In this document: one piece after another, positions 6,948 to 13,313 of the stretch
Layout: each line of letters opens with the position of its first letter
Position numbering within the stretch: position 1 is the first letter of the stretch
Assembly: GCA_947246775.1 (NCBI GenBank)
Contig: CAMXTM010000024.1
Location: 1 to 13,328 of the forward strand
Length of the DNA: 13,328 nt
From: an uncultured Clostridium sp.
Lineage (GTDB): Bacteria; Bacillota; Clostridia; Lachnospirales; Anaerotignaceae
Reading direction: 5' to 3'
Program-made: the position numbers and the translations under genes
Notes under the pieces: generated by a model
The model's input: the letters and a program-made list of their open reading frames with translations, nothing else
Told to the model about the DNA's origin: nothing
The model's database searches: none

Positions 6948-6987
6948 AAGTTCTTTGCCTCTTTCTTTCAAGAAAGAGGCAGGACTT
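6948..6987 (+). other. Strong intercistronic stem-loop between the permease and mapP genes
   Basis: AAGTTCT (6948-6954) pairs with AGGACTT (6981-6987) and GCCTCTTTC (6957-6965) pairs with GAAAGAGGC (6972-6980), with a two-base bulge and a six-base loop: 16 pairs in total. The downstream U-run is short (ACTTTTGG), so termination would be partial at best. It may set the ratio of permease to downstream enzymes by attenuation, or protect the 3' end of a processed permease mRNA. The adjacent AGAAAGGAAT serves the next gene. Confidence 0.6.
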
Positions 6988-7029
6988 TTGGAGTTCGCTC
7001 TAAATCATAGAGAAAGGAATTGTTGACTG

Positions 7030-7887
7030 ATGAAATTATTAACATTGAACACACACAGTATTCAAGAAGAAAACTATCCCCAAAAATTAGAACAATTTGT
7101 AGAAGTCATACGTCAGCAAAAACCAGACATCATTGCTTTACAAGAAGTGAATCAATCTATCAACGCACAGCCCGCTCAAAAAGAATTATTAAAAGGATAT
7201 GTACCCTGCCCACAGACTAGTGTGCCGATTCGTCAAGATAACCATGCAGCACAAGTTGCTTTTCGTTTAAATCAGCACAATGTGGATTGCTCTTGGACAT
7301 GGGTTTCTGCTAAAATAGGATATGGAATATATGACGAGGGTCTCGCTTTGTTATGCCTCAACCATCACATTACTTCTGTAGATTCCTTTTTTATCAGTGA
7401 GAGCAAAGACTATCAATACTGGAAAACACGCAAAGTATTGGGGGTACAAATAGACGGCTGTAATGATTGGTTTTATACCGTGCATATGGGCTGGTGGAAA
7501 GACGAAGAAGAACCATTTTTAAAACAGTGGCAACGTTTTGGTGCTGCGCTAGAACAAAAGAAAAACAATACAATATGGCTTATGGGTGACTTTAACAGTC
7601 CCGCCGAAATACAAAATCAAGGCTACGACTGCATTAAAAACGATGGCTGGTATGATACCTATTGTATTGCACAACAAAAAGATAAAGGTACTACGGTAGA
7701 GGGCAGTATTGACGGTTGGAAAGACGCCAAACACAATGATAAAAATTTAAAAGGAATGAGAATGGACTATATATGGTGTAACAAGGTTGTGCCTGTCAAA
7801 TATTCTTGTGTTATGTTTAATGGCATAAATCATGCAAAAGTTTCAGACCATTTTGGTGTTTGTATTGAAACGGAAAGGAGTAAATAA
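7030..7887 (+). CDS. mapP: Endonuclease/exonuclease/phosphatase-fold protein, probable maltose-6'-phosphate phosphatase (MapP)
   Basis: A 285-residue cytoplasmic enzyme of the Mg-dependent EEP (DNase I-like) fold, with all motifs in order: N7 in LNTHS, E39 in DIIALQEVN, H152 in FYTVHMGWW, D187 and N189 in LMGDFNSPAE, D246 in RMDYIWC, and D273-H274 in VSDHFGV. The position between a maltose-type PTS permease and malQ matches Enterococcus faecalis, where MapP dephosphorylates maltose-6'-phosphate after PTS uptake; this is the basis for the specific call. Without that context it could only be called an EEP-family hydrolase. The ATG at 7030 has AGAAAGGAAT nine bases upstream. Its stop TAA overlaps the malQ start by one base (TAATG), so the two are translationally coupled. 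No truncation is seen. Confidence 0.8.
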   Translation: MKLLTLNTHSIQEENYPQKLEQFVEVIRQQKPDIIALQEVNQSINAQPAQKELLKGYVPCPQTSVPIRQDNHAAQVAFRLNQHNVDCSWTWVSAKIGYGIYDEGLALLCLNHHITSVDSFFISESKDYQYWKTRKVLGVQIDGCNDWFYTVHMGWWKDEEEPFLKQWQRFGAALEQKKNNTIWLMGDFNSPAEIQNQGYDCIKNDGWYDTYCIAQQKDKGTTVEGSIDGWKDAKHNDKNLKGMRMDYIWCNKVVPVKYSCVMFNGINHAKVSDHFGVCIETERSK

Positions 7888-9392
7888 TGATGAAAAGAAC
7901 AGCAGGTATATTACTTCCTATTTCTAGCCTGCCCTCCAAATATGGCATAGGCTGTTTTTCAAAAAGTGCATATGATTTTGTAGACTGGCTAAAACAAGCA
8001 GGGCAGACCTATTGGCAAATACTGCCTCTTGTCCCTACAAGTTACGGTGATTCCCCATATCAATCTTTTTCTACCTTTGCAGGCAATCCTTACTTTATTA
8101 GTTTGGAGGCACTCATTGAAGAAGGGGTTTTATCACAACAAGAATGTGACGAGGCTGACTTTGGCTGCAATGAAAATGACATTGATTATGAAAAAATGTA
8201 TCAACAACGTTATGCACTACTTAGAAAGGCATACGAACGCAGTAATATTACAAAAAATGAAAACTATTTGCGCTTTTTAAATGAAAATAGTTGGTGGCTT
8301 TCTGACTATGCCCTATTTATGGCAGTAAAAGATAGATTTGGCGGTCTCCCTTGGACACAATGGGCAGAAGATATTCGTCGCCGTTGGGGCTTTGCTATGG
8401 ATTATTACCGCAGAGAGCTTTATTTTGACATAGAATTTCATCAATATATGCAGTTTAAATTTTTTGAGCAATGGTATGCACTCAAAAACTATGCAAATCA
8501 AAAAGGAATCCGTATGATTGGTGATATTCCAATTTATGTATCAATGGACAGCGCAGATACTTGGGCGCACCCTGAATTATTCCAAATTGACGCACAAAAC
8601 GTGCCTTATGCCATCGCTGGCTGCCCTCCAGATGGTTTTGCTCCTGAAGGTCAGCTTTGGGGCAATCCACTATACCGTTGGGACTACCACAGAGACACAG
8701 GCTATAACTGGTGGGTTTCTCGTATGGCTTACTGCTTCCATATGTATGATGTAGTAAGAATTGACCATTTTAGAGGCTTTGATGAATATTTTTCTATCCC
8801 TTATGGTGCTACTACAGCAAGAGCAGGACAGTGGGAAAAAGGTCCAGGTATCGAGTTATTCCGCCGCATAGAACAGTGCTTAGGCTGGCATGAAGTCATT
8901 GCCGAAGACTTGGGCTATGTTACGGATTCTGTAAGGCATTTGGTTTGGGAAAGCGGTTTCCCTGGTATGAAAGTGCTTGAATTTGCTTTTGATTCCAGAG
9001 ATACTGGTTCAGCTAACGACTATTTGCCACATAATTATATTGAAAATTGCGTTGCTTACACTGGCACACATGACAATGAAACACTGGTTGGCTGGTTCGA
9101 TTCTATTACAGAACAAGAACAACAACTTGCTAGAAATTATTTATGCGACCACTATACACCAAAGGAATTGTTGTATAAATCCTTTATTTCTCTTGTTATG
9201 AGAAGTAACGCCAAAACTTGTATTATTCCAATGCAGGACTATTTAGGCTATGACAACAGTTGCCGTATCAATCAACCCTCTACTGTCGGCAAAAACTGGA
9301 GATGGAGATTGACTGGAAAGGAATTGACAGAACAATTGCAGCAAGAAATATTAGATATGACCAAACGCTATGGTCGTATGAATTGGGATTAA
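7887..9392 (+). CDS. malQ: 4-alpha-glucanotransferase (amylomaltase)
   Basis: A 501-residue GH77 enzyme that transfers alpha-1,4-glucan segments between maltodextrins and releases glucose, in the cytoplasm. The start reads RTAGILLPISSLPSKYGIG, with YWQILPLVPTSYGDSPYQSFSTFAGNPY, the hallmark N-terminus. Catalytic residues are visible: D293 in VRIDHFRGF (nucleophile), E340 in VIAEDLGYV (acid/base) and D396 in GTHDNET (transition-state Asp). The C-terminal PMQDYLGYDNSCRINQPSTVGKNWRWRL block is also conserved. Length is normal for bacterial MalQ. Two ATGs occur in a row (7887, 7890); GGAAAGGAG at 7872-7880 fits either, and the second may be the one used. It is the last gene of the maltose operon. 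With MapP supplying free maltose, MalQ and an unlinked phosphorylase or glucokinase would complete catabolism. Confidence 0.95.
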   Translation: MMKRTAGILLPISSLPSKYGIGCFSKSAYDFVDWLKQAGQTYWQILPLVPTSYGDSPYQSFSTFAGNPYFISLEALIEEGVLSQQECDEADFGCNENDIDYEKMYQQRYALLRKAYERSNITKNENYLRFLNENSWWLSDYALFMAVKDRFGGLPWTQWAEDIRRRWGFAMDYYRRELYFDIEFHQYMQFKFFEQWYALKNYANQKGIRMIGDIPIYVSMDSADTWAHPELFQIDAQNVPYAIAGCPPDGFAPEGQLWGNPLYRWDYHRDTGYNWWVSRMAYCFHMYDVVRIDHFRGFDEYFSIPYGATTARAGQWEKGPGIELFRRIEQCLGWHEVIAEDLGYVTDSVRHLVWESGFPGMKVLEFAFDSRDTGSANDYLPHNYIENCVAYTGTHDNETLVGWFDSITEQEQQLARNYLCDHYTPKELLYKSFISLVMRSNAKTCIIPMQDYLGYDNSCRINQPSTVGKNWRWRLTGKELTEQLQQEILDMTKRYGRMNWD

Positions 9393-9404
9393 ATTTGTTT
9401 TCTA

Positions 9405-9490
9405 CAGTATAGGTTGCCCCCACTACCTAACTGTTAGATATATAACAGCGTGACAATACGCCACGCTAAAGTCGAAAAACTGTTTTCGGC
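9405..9490 (+). other. Run of four small stem-loops downstream of malQ
   Basis: The 160-bp gap after malQ holds consecutive potential hairpins: CAGT(A)TAGGT with ACCTAACTG (9405-9433, one bulge), CTGTTA/TAACAG (9431-9448), GCGTG/CACGC (9448-9466), and GTCGAAAA/TTTTCGGC (9471-9490, one G-U). The first two share CTG and exclude each other. AGATATAT (9436-9443) can also pair with ATATATCT (9492-9499). No U-run follows until the terminator at 9518. This could be a structured 3' UTR or a small RNA processed from the operon transcript. No internal promoter is convincing. Confidence 0.4.
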
Positions 9491-9517
9491 AATATATCTC
9501 CTCTTATATTTATATGA

Positions 9518-9554
9518 AAAAAGGCTTTTGATGTACAACATCAAAAGCCTTTTT
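9518..9554. terminator. Bidirectional intrinsic terminator between malQ and the Lys-rich membrane protein gene
   Basis: AAAAAGGCTTTTGATG (9518-9533) and its exact inverse CATCAAAAGCCTTTTT (9539-9554) enclose a five-base loop. T-runs occur on both strands, so it can end malQ transcription from the left and the convergent gene from the right; the stop codon of the latter is one base away. Confidence 0.93.
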
Positions 9555-9555
9555 G

Positions 9556-10968
9556 TTATGATTGTTTTTGTTCTTCTTTTTCTTCTTTTCTTCCCTTTTG
9601 TACTTTTTTATCTTTTTTACTATCTTTTTCTTTTTCGTCATCGTCACTATCACTTTGCTCTTTATCTTTTGCTGTTTCGTCAGTCTGTTCTTGTGCATCT
9701 TTCTCTGTTTGTTCTGTATTTTCTCCATCTGCTGCACTTTCCGTACCCTCTGCGGATTCTATATTAGACAATACTTTTTGTTTTTCTGTCTTTTCTAGCT
9801 TTACATAAGTATCATTTTCTGGGTGATAACGGAATACTGCACTTTGGTTGGTTGCTACAAAAAATTTACCTTGAAAAACATTTGTACCTGCTGTACCTAG
9901 TTCATACAAACTAATACCATAACAACTCAGTCCATCTATAGAAGACTGTCCCGCATCATAAACTGTTTTATATTCTCCTACTGGTTTTTCCATACCCAAT
10001 TTTTCAGCAGGAAGAGTTGTCAAATAATTTAAAGCACCATCTCTTGAAATATCTTTACCGCCAGATGTTTCTTTTATGTCTGGCAATTCTTCCGTTGTTT
10101 TGCTGACCATAACTTTATAATCGGTTTCTGTATAGTCAATGTCTAGTTTTAATATTTTGCCCTCCTCTTGGGAAGTAGTTCCTACGGAAATATATCCAGC
10201 AGGTATTTCTAAATTATATTCAAACATAGGCACAAACTCTTTTTCACTGGTTAAAAAGTTGATATAATCTCTTACTTCTTCGTCAGCATCTTTTAAACCT
10301 GTATAGTCATATACAATACGTTTTCCATCGTCACCTTGTTCTTCTGTAATTTCTGGCAATTCCCTCTTTTCGCTCTCTCCCAAAAATTTAGGAATTGATG
10401 TGACAAAATCATCATCTAACACATATGCTTCTATGTAAGGGTCTTTTTCTTCTTCCTTATTGCCTCCCTTAAAATGCAAAAAACCTACCACGCCTCCACA
10501 AACAAATACCAAAGCAAGCACACCAGCAAACAGTTTCTTTTTATTATTACCGCCTGCTACTGCTCCCTCATTCTCTGCGCTATTTTTTGACTTTGATTTT
10601 GACTTAGGCTTTCCTTTTTCTTTTTTGTCTTTTTTTGCAGCTTTTTCTGCTTTTTCTGCAATTTTTCCTTTTTTTGCATCGTTTTTTAATGCTTTTATTT
10701 TATTTGCTGCTTCTTGTTTTGCCTTTTTTTTCAGTTCGGCAGCTTCTTTTTTTGCAGCTTTCTTTTGTTCAGCTAACTCCTTTTTTGCCTGCTTTTTTGT
10801 AGAAGTAGTTTCCTTTTTTGCGGCTTTTTGCTGTTTTTGCTTTTCTTTTTTTGCTGATGCATTTTCCTTTTTTGCCGCAGCTTTCTCTTTTTTCAGTTTT
10901 TGTTTTTCCGCCTTTTTGTCAATTTTTTGTTTGGCAATTTCCGCTTTTTGCTCAACGGTTTTTTTCAT
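9556..10968 (-). CDS. Single-pass membrane protein with Lys/Ala-rich cytoplasmic N-terminus and charged C-terminal tail
   Basis: No named family recognised. The 470 residues fall into four parts. Residues 1-128 are almost entirely Lys, Ala, Glu and Gln (KKEAAELKKKAKQEAANK and similar), predicted as a long positively charged helix or coiled coil, like histone H1 tails. Residues about 145-166 (LFAGVLALVFVCGGVVGFLHF) form one transmembrane helix; the Lys-rich side should be inside. Residues 170-400 are a soluble, probably extracellular domain with alternating strands (YIEAYVLDDDFVTSIPKFLG, GKIVYDYTGL-like segments, GKFFVATNQSAVFRYHPENDTYVKLE). Residues about 403-470 are a low-complexity Glu/Asp/Lys tail. 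The ATG at 10968 is the first Met; its AAGGA site is 13 bases away, longer than usual. Similar domain layouts occur in Clostridia hypothetical proteins. A role in wall or nucleoid-membrane contact is speculation only. Confidence 0.75.
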   Translation of the reverse strand: MKKTVEQKAEIAKQKIDKKAEKQKLKKEKAAAKKENASAKKEKQKQQKAAKKETTSTKKQAKKELAEQKKAAKKEAAELKKKAKQEAANKIKALKNDAKKGKIAEKAEKAAKKDKKEKGKPKSKSKSKNSAENEGAVAGGNNKKKLFAGVLALVFVCGGVVGFLHFKGGNKEEEKDPYIEAYVLDDDFVTSIPKFLGESEKRELPEITEEQGDDGKRIVYDYTGLKDADEEVRDYINFLTSEKEFVPMFEYNLEIPAGYISVGTTSQEEGKILKLDIDYTETDYKVMVSKTTEELPDIKETSGGKDISRDGALNYLTTLPAEKLGMEKPVGEYKTVYDAGQSSIDGLSCYGISLYELGTAGTNVFQGKFFVATNQSAVFRYHPENDTYVKLEKTEKQKVLSNIESAEGTESAADGENTEQTEKDAQEQTDETAKDKEQSDSDDDEKEKDSKKDKKVQKGRKEEKEEQKQS

Positions 10969-11044
10969 GATATGTTCTCAATCCTTCCAAAATTATGATA
11001 AGCACTTTGCCTTTGCATTTTGATAAAACTATTTTACCTAGATT

Positions 11045-11074
11045 ATTATACCATATAATGCGGCAATATCACAA
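11045..11074 (-). promoter_or_regulatory. Promoter of the Lys-rich membrane protein gene
   Basis: On the minus strand, TGGTATAAT is an extended -10 (hexamer at 11045-11050), with -35 TTGTGA (11069-11074) at 18 bp. The galT terminator abuts directly upstream, so this gene is likely its own transcription unit. The leader is about 70 nt. Confidence 0.7.
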
Positions 11075-11108
11075 CAAAAAACAGCCAAAAAAGTTTCTTT
11101 TTGGCTGT
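11075..11108 (-). terminator. Intrinsic terminator of galT
   Basis: On the minus strand, ACAGCCAAAAA pairs with TTTTTGGCTGT around a six-base loop and is followed by a six-T run. It lies 29 bp past the galT stop codon. Confidence 0.9.
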
Positions 11109-11137
11109 AAAGATGATTAGGCGTTCTTTCTAAAGTT

Positions 11138-12634
11138 TTACTCATTTAATGTCTGTACAAATTTATCAAAATACTGTTTGCCTTTTTCATCTCTTTTAAA
11201 CACACCAGCGTGACAAAGCACTTGTTCAAAAACAAGTCCCACTTCTTTTTCTACAATCTCATTTACATTTTGCTCTGTAATGTTATCATATTTTTTTACA
11301 AATTGCTCAGCCCAATCAGCGTGTTTTACAATTCTTTCATCACTACGCAAATCTTTATTATTGATTATAAATTCTTTCAGCACTTCCAGTTCCTCTTTTA
11401 AACGTGCAGGAAGCACCGCCAAGCCCATTACTTCAATCAGTCCGATATTTTCCTTTTTAATGTGGTGCAGCTCGTCATGTGGGTGATATACGCCCAATGG
11501 GTACTGTTCCGTTGTAATATTATTTCTCAGCACCAAATCCAATTCAAACATATCCTCTACTTTTCTTGCAATTGGAGTAATCGTAGAGTGAGGTTCACTA
11601 TCTGTATAAGCAAATATAAAAGCATCTTTATCAGTATAGTTGCGCCATTTTTGTAAAATCACATCGCCCAGCTCAACCAATCTCTCTGCATTTTTATGAC
11701 GAATACGAATAACAGACATCGGCCACTTTACCCGTCCTACTTCTACATCTTCAAAACCTTTTATTTGATACTGTTTTTCCACTGGTGCGGAAGCCATAGG
11801 AAATTGATAGTGTCCGCCCTGAAAATGGTCGTGAGATAAGATAGAGCCGCCCACAATTGGCAAATCAGCATTAGAGCCTATAAAATAGTGAGGGAATAGT
11901 TTAATAAAGTCAAATAACTTGACAAATGCCTCCCGATTGATTGCCATAGGGATATGTTCACTATTAAAAGCAATACAATGTTCATTATAGTACACATAAG
12001 GGGAATATTGAAATCCCCATTTTTTTCCAGCAACGGTAATCTCAATGACTCTATGATTTTGTCTAGCAGGGTGATTCACTCTACCAGCATAACCTACATT
12101 TTCGGCGCATAGCTGACATTTTGGATAACTACTTTGTTTTGCATTTTTTGCCGCAGCAATAGCCTTTGGGTCTTTTTCGGGCTTGCTCAAATTGATAGTA
12201 ACATCTAAGTCACCATATTCTGTATGGGTTTTCCACTTCATATCTTTTGCAATTCTATAACGGCGTATGTAGTCTGTATTTTGGCTAAAATCATAGTACC
12301 AATTTGTAGCACTTTCTGGGGAATTTTGGTATAATTCCCAAAATTTTTTTGATACTTCACTTGGACGGGCAACGAGCAGCCCCATGATTTTGGTATCAAA
12401 CAAATCCCGATACACAATGCTATTTTCTATCAAGCCTTTTTGGCAAGCGAAATCCAGCATATTTTTAAGGACATCTTCCAAACAAACCTCCTCTTTTATT
12501 TCGACTGGCTCAAAATCGTCCAGCTCAAACAGTTCTAGCAGGCGATTGATTGTAAATATTTCATCTTGCTGCTCAATTAGTTTTTTGTCCAATCCATATT
12601 TTACCAATTTACAAATTTCTTCCATCATATTCAT
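11138..12634 (-). CDS. galT: UDP-glucose-hexose-1-phosphate uridylyltransferase, class II
   Basis: Transfers UMP between UDP-glucose and galactose-1-phosphate in the Leloir pathway. The protein is 498 residues from the chosen ATG, the size of the Firmicutes class II (GalT_2) enzymes rather than the about 350-residue E. coli type. Visible hallmarks are NLSKPEKDPK, YPKCQLCAENVGYAGR (about 171-186), the active-site region GGSILSHDHFQGGHYQFP (H268, H270) and PHSTITPIARK. A GTG at 12646 extends the frame by four codons, but it overlaps the AAAGGGG ribosome binding site, so ATG at 12634 (11 bp spacing) is preferred. The gene has its own promoter and terminator, with no galK or galE beside it, so it is a single-gene unit here. 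No damage is seen. Confidence 0.93.
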   Translation of the reverse strand: MNMMEEICKLVKYGLDKKLIEQQDEIFTINRLLELFELDDFEPVEIKEEVCLEDVLKNMLDFACQKGLIENSIVYRDLFDTKIMGLLVARPSEVSKKFWELYQNSPESATNWYYDFSQNTDYIRRYRIAKDMKWKTHTEYGDLDVTINLSKPEKDPKAIAAAKNAKQSSYPKCQLCAENVGYAGRVNHPARQNHRVIEITVAGKKWGFQYSPYVYYNEHCIAFNSEHIPMAINREAFVKLFDFIKLFPHYFIGSNADLPIVGGSILSHDHFQGGHYQFPMASAPVEKQYQIKGFEDVEVGRVKWPMSVIRIRHKNAERLVELGDVILQKWRNYTDKDAFIFAYTDSEPHSTITPIARKVEDMFELDLVLRNNITTEQYPLGVYHPHDELHHIKKENIGLIEVMGLAVLPARLKEELEVLKEFIINNKDLRSDERIVKHADWAEQFVKKYDNITEQNVNEIVEKEVGLVFEQVLCHAGVFKRDEKGKQYFDKFVQTLNE

Positions 12635-12660
12635 TGGAAACAACACCCCTTTCTTTATAT

Positions 12661-12689
12661 ATCATAGCGCAAAAATACTTTAAGTGCAA
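12661..12689 (-). promoter_or_regulatory. Promoter of galT
   Basis: On the minus strand, -35 TTGCAC (12684-12689) and -10 TATGAT (12661-12666) are spaced by exactly 17 bp. The gap to the divergent small gene (ATG at 12757) is only 68 bp from the -35 box, so regulatory overlap is possible. Confidence 0.75.
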
Positions 12690-12756
12690 TGCAAAAAATA
12701 AACATCAAGGTATAAAAAAATCATTTCTGGCACACACTAAGCATGAGGTGATAAAA

Positions 12757-12921
12757 ATGACAAAAAACATTAAAAATTTAAGTGACTTGCTCAACGACAA
12801 CATTCATGCAAAGGAATACTATTTGAGCCTATCCGAAGCAGCGCGGGGCAATGTTGACTTACATTTTTCGGACATACGCAGCTTAGAGGATTTAAAATCA
12901 TATTCGGAAAAGGTAGAATAG
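12757..12921 (+). CDS. Small 54-residue protein of unknown function
   Basis: The frame is open further upstream to 12634, but the start at 12757 is fixed by GAGGTGAT (12745-12752), an eight-base match to the 16S anti-Shine-Dalgarno. The product, beginning MTKNIKNLSDLLNDNIHAKEYY, is acidic, has no membrane segment or signal peptide and no cysteine. It appears mostly helical: a first helix about 7-30 (LLNDNIHAKEYYLSLSEAARG) and a second ending SLEDLKSYSEKVE. The general pattern (YYxSLxxxx, then xxIxSxEDLxxY) resembles small hypothetical proteins common in Lachnospiraceae. It is divergent from galT and followed two bases later by a strong terminator, so it is monocistronic. Function is unknown. 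Confidence 0.75.
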   Translation: MTKNIKNLSDLLNDNIHAKEYYLSLSEAARGNVDLHFSDIRSLEDLKSYSEKVE

Positions 12922-12922
12922 T

Positions 12923-12951
12923 AAAAAGGCGGTCATCAGACCGCCTTTTTT
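12923..12951. terminator. Bidirectional intrinsic terminator between the two small genes
   Basis: AAAAAGGCGGTC (12923-12934) and GACCGCCTTTTT (12939-12950) form a perfect 12-bp stem with loop ATCA and T-runs on both strands. It starts one base after the 54-residue gene and also catches transcripts of the Cys-rich gene from the right. Confidence 0.93.
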
Positions 12952-12961
12952 GTGCTTTTTC

Positions 12962-13028
12962 TGTGGGCGCTGCCCACACCCATTCCCTTTCTTTTTAAAG
13001 GCTTGCGGAGTTTGAGGCAGCGCCTCAA
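12962..13028. repeat. GC-rich multi-hairpin intergenic element
   Basis: Three hairpins in 67 bp: TGTGGGC-GCT-GCCCACA (12962-12978), CCTTT/AAAGG (12986-13001) and TTGAGGC-AGC-GCCTCAA (13012-13028). The cores GGCGCTGCC (12966-12974) and GGCAGCGCC (13016-13024) are also inverse copies of each other, so the whole block can fold as one large stem. The GC content stands out from the A/T-rich surroundings. Elements with a GGGCGCTGCCC core followed by CACACCC are, from memory, dispersed repeats in Clostridia genomes. It lies in the 3' UTR of the Cys-rich gene, beginning 12 bp after its stop. Confidence 0.6.
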
Positions 13029-13039
13029 GGTTTTAAAGC

Positions 13040-13252
13040 TTAGTTACAGCCACAACTGTTGTTGTTACCACAGCCGCTGCAACCGCAACTGTTGTTATTG
13101 TTTCCGCAACCACAGCCGTTATTGCTGCCGCAGCCTTGGCTATTCCAGTAATCATACCAAGCGTCCATATAAGCGCTACTTGGGCAGCCATTGCTGTTAC
13201 AACCTCCACAAGAATTACAATTGTTACAAGAATTACAGTTACATCCACACAT
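13040..13252 (-). CDS. Cysteine/glycine/asparagine-rich 70-residue protein
   Basis: The product has 16 cysteines in 70 residues (positions 2, 4, 6, 9, 12, 15, 18, 23, then 41, 47, 49, 56, 58, 61, 67, 69): eight in each half. They come as CxC, CxxC and CxxCxxC. The two halves flank an aromatic centre without cysteine, SSAYMDAWYDYWNSQG (25-40). The second half repeats GCGNNN(N)SC. There is no signal peptide, no hydrophobic helix and no histidine. A ribosome binding site GAAAGGGG lies eight bases before the ATG. Possible roles are metal binding (metallothionein-like), a cross-linked spore-coat or exosporium component, or a RiPP precursor. The first two fit the composition; no modifying enzyme is present within the window. 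The other reading frame over the same bases is a composition by-product. Confidence 0.75.
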   Translation of the reverse strand: MCGCNCNSCNNCNSCGGCNSNGCPSSAYMDAWYDYWNSQGCGSNNGCGCGNNNNSCGCSGCGNNNSCGCN

Positions 13253-13277
13253 TTTTTTGTTCCCCTTTCAAATTTGA

Positions 13278-13313
13278 TTTATAGTACATACTATGCCCGT
13301 ACGAAAAATGTGT
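13278..13313 (-). promoter_or_regulatory. Possible sporulation-type promoter and palindrome upstream of the Cys-rich gene
   Basis: On the minus strand, CATAGTATG (13287-13295) resembles the -10 element of mother-cell sigma factors (CATANNNT), with AC (13312-13313) 16 bp upstream, as for sigma-K. It would give a leader of about 27 nt. A sigma-A-like TATAAA (13278-13283) also occurs, but would start transcription almost on the ribosome binding site and has no good -35. A perfect inverted repeat ATAGTA-CA-TACTAT (13281-13294) overlaps both. Confidence 0.3.

Noticed and set aside
9510..9767. Open frames on both strands across the acidic/Lys tail and the terminator
   Set aside because: They run through the low-complexity codons of the 470-residue protein and the terminator hairpin; none has a start signal or recognisable protein.
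10460..11023. A 187-residue Phe/Ala-rich open frame on the plus strand
   Set aside because: It is the complement of the Lys/Ala codons of the membrane protein's N-terminus (AAA/GCA read as TTT/TGC), a composition artefact.
12634..12756. An upstream extension of the 54-residue gene to 12634
   Set aside because: It would overlap the galT start and its promoter, and lacks a ribosome binding site there, whereas GAGGTGAT sits just before the ATG at 12757.
13033..13248. A hydrophobic Val/Ala/Thr open frame overlapping the Cys-rich gene on the same strand
   Set aside because: It arises from reading TGT, GGC and AAC codons one base out. Its start is inside the Cys-rich gene with no ribosome binding site of its own.
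12952..13260. A CRISPR-like or tandem-repeat array around the Cys-rich gene
   Set aside because: The repeats are short, imperfect and in codon phase (CGC/CxxC and Asn/Gly codons), with no equal-length spacers.
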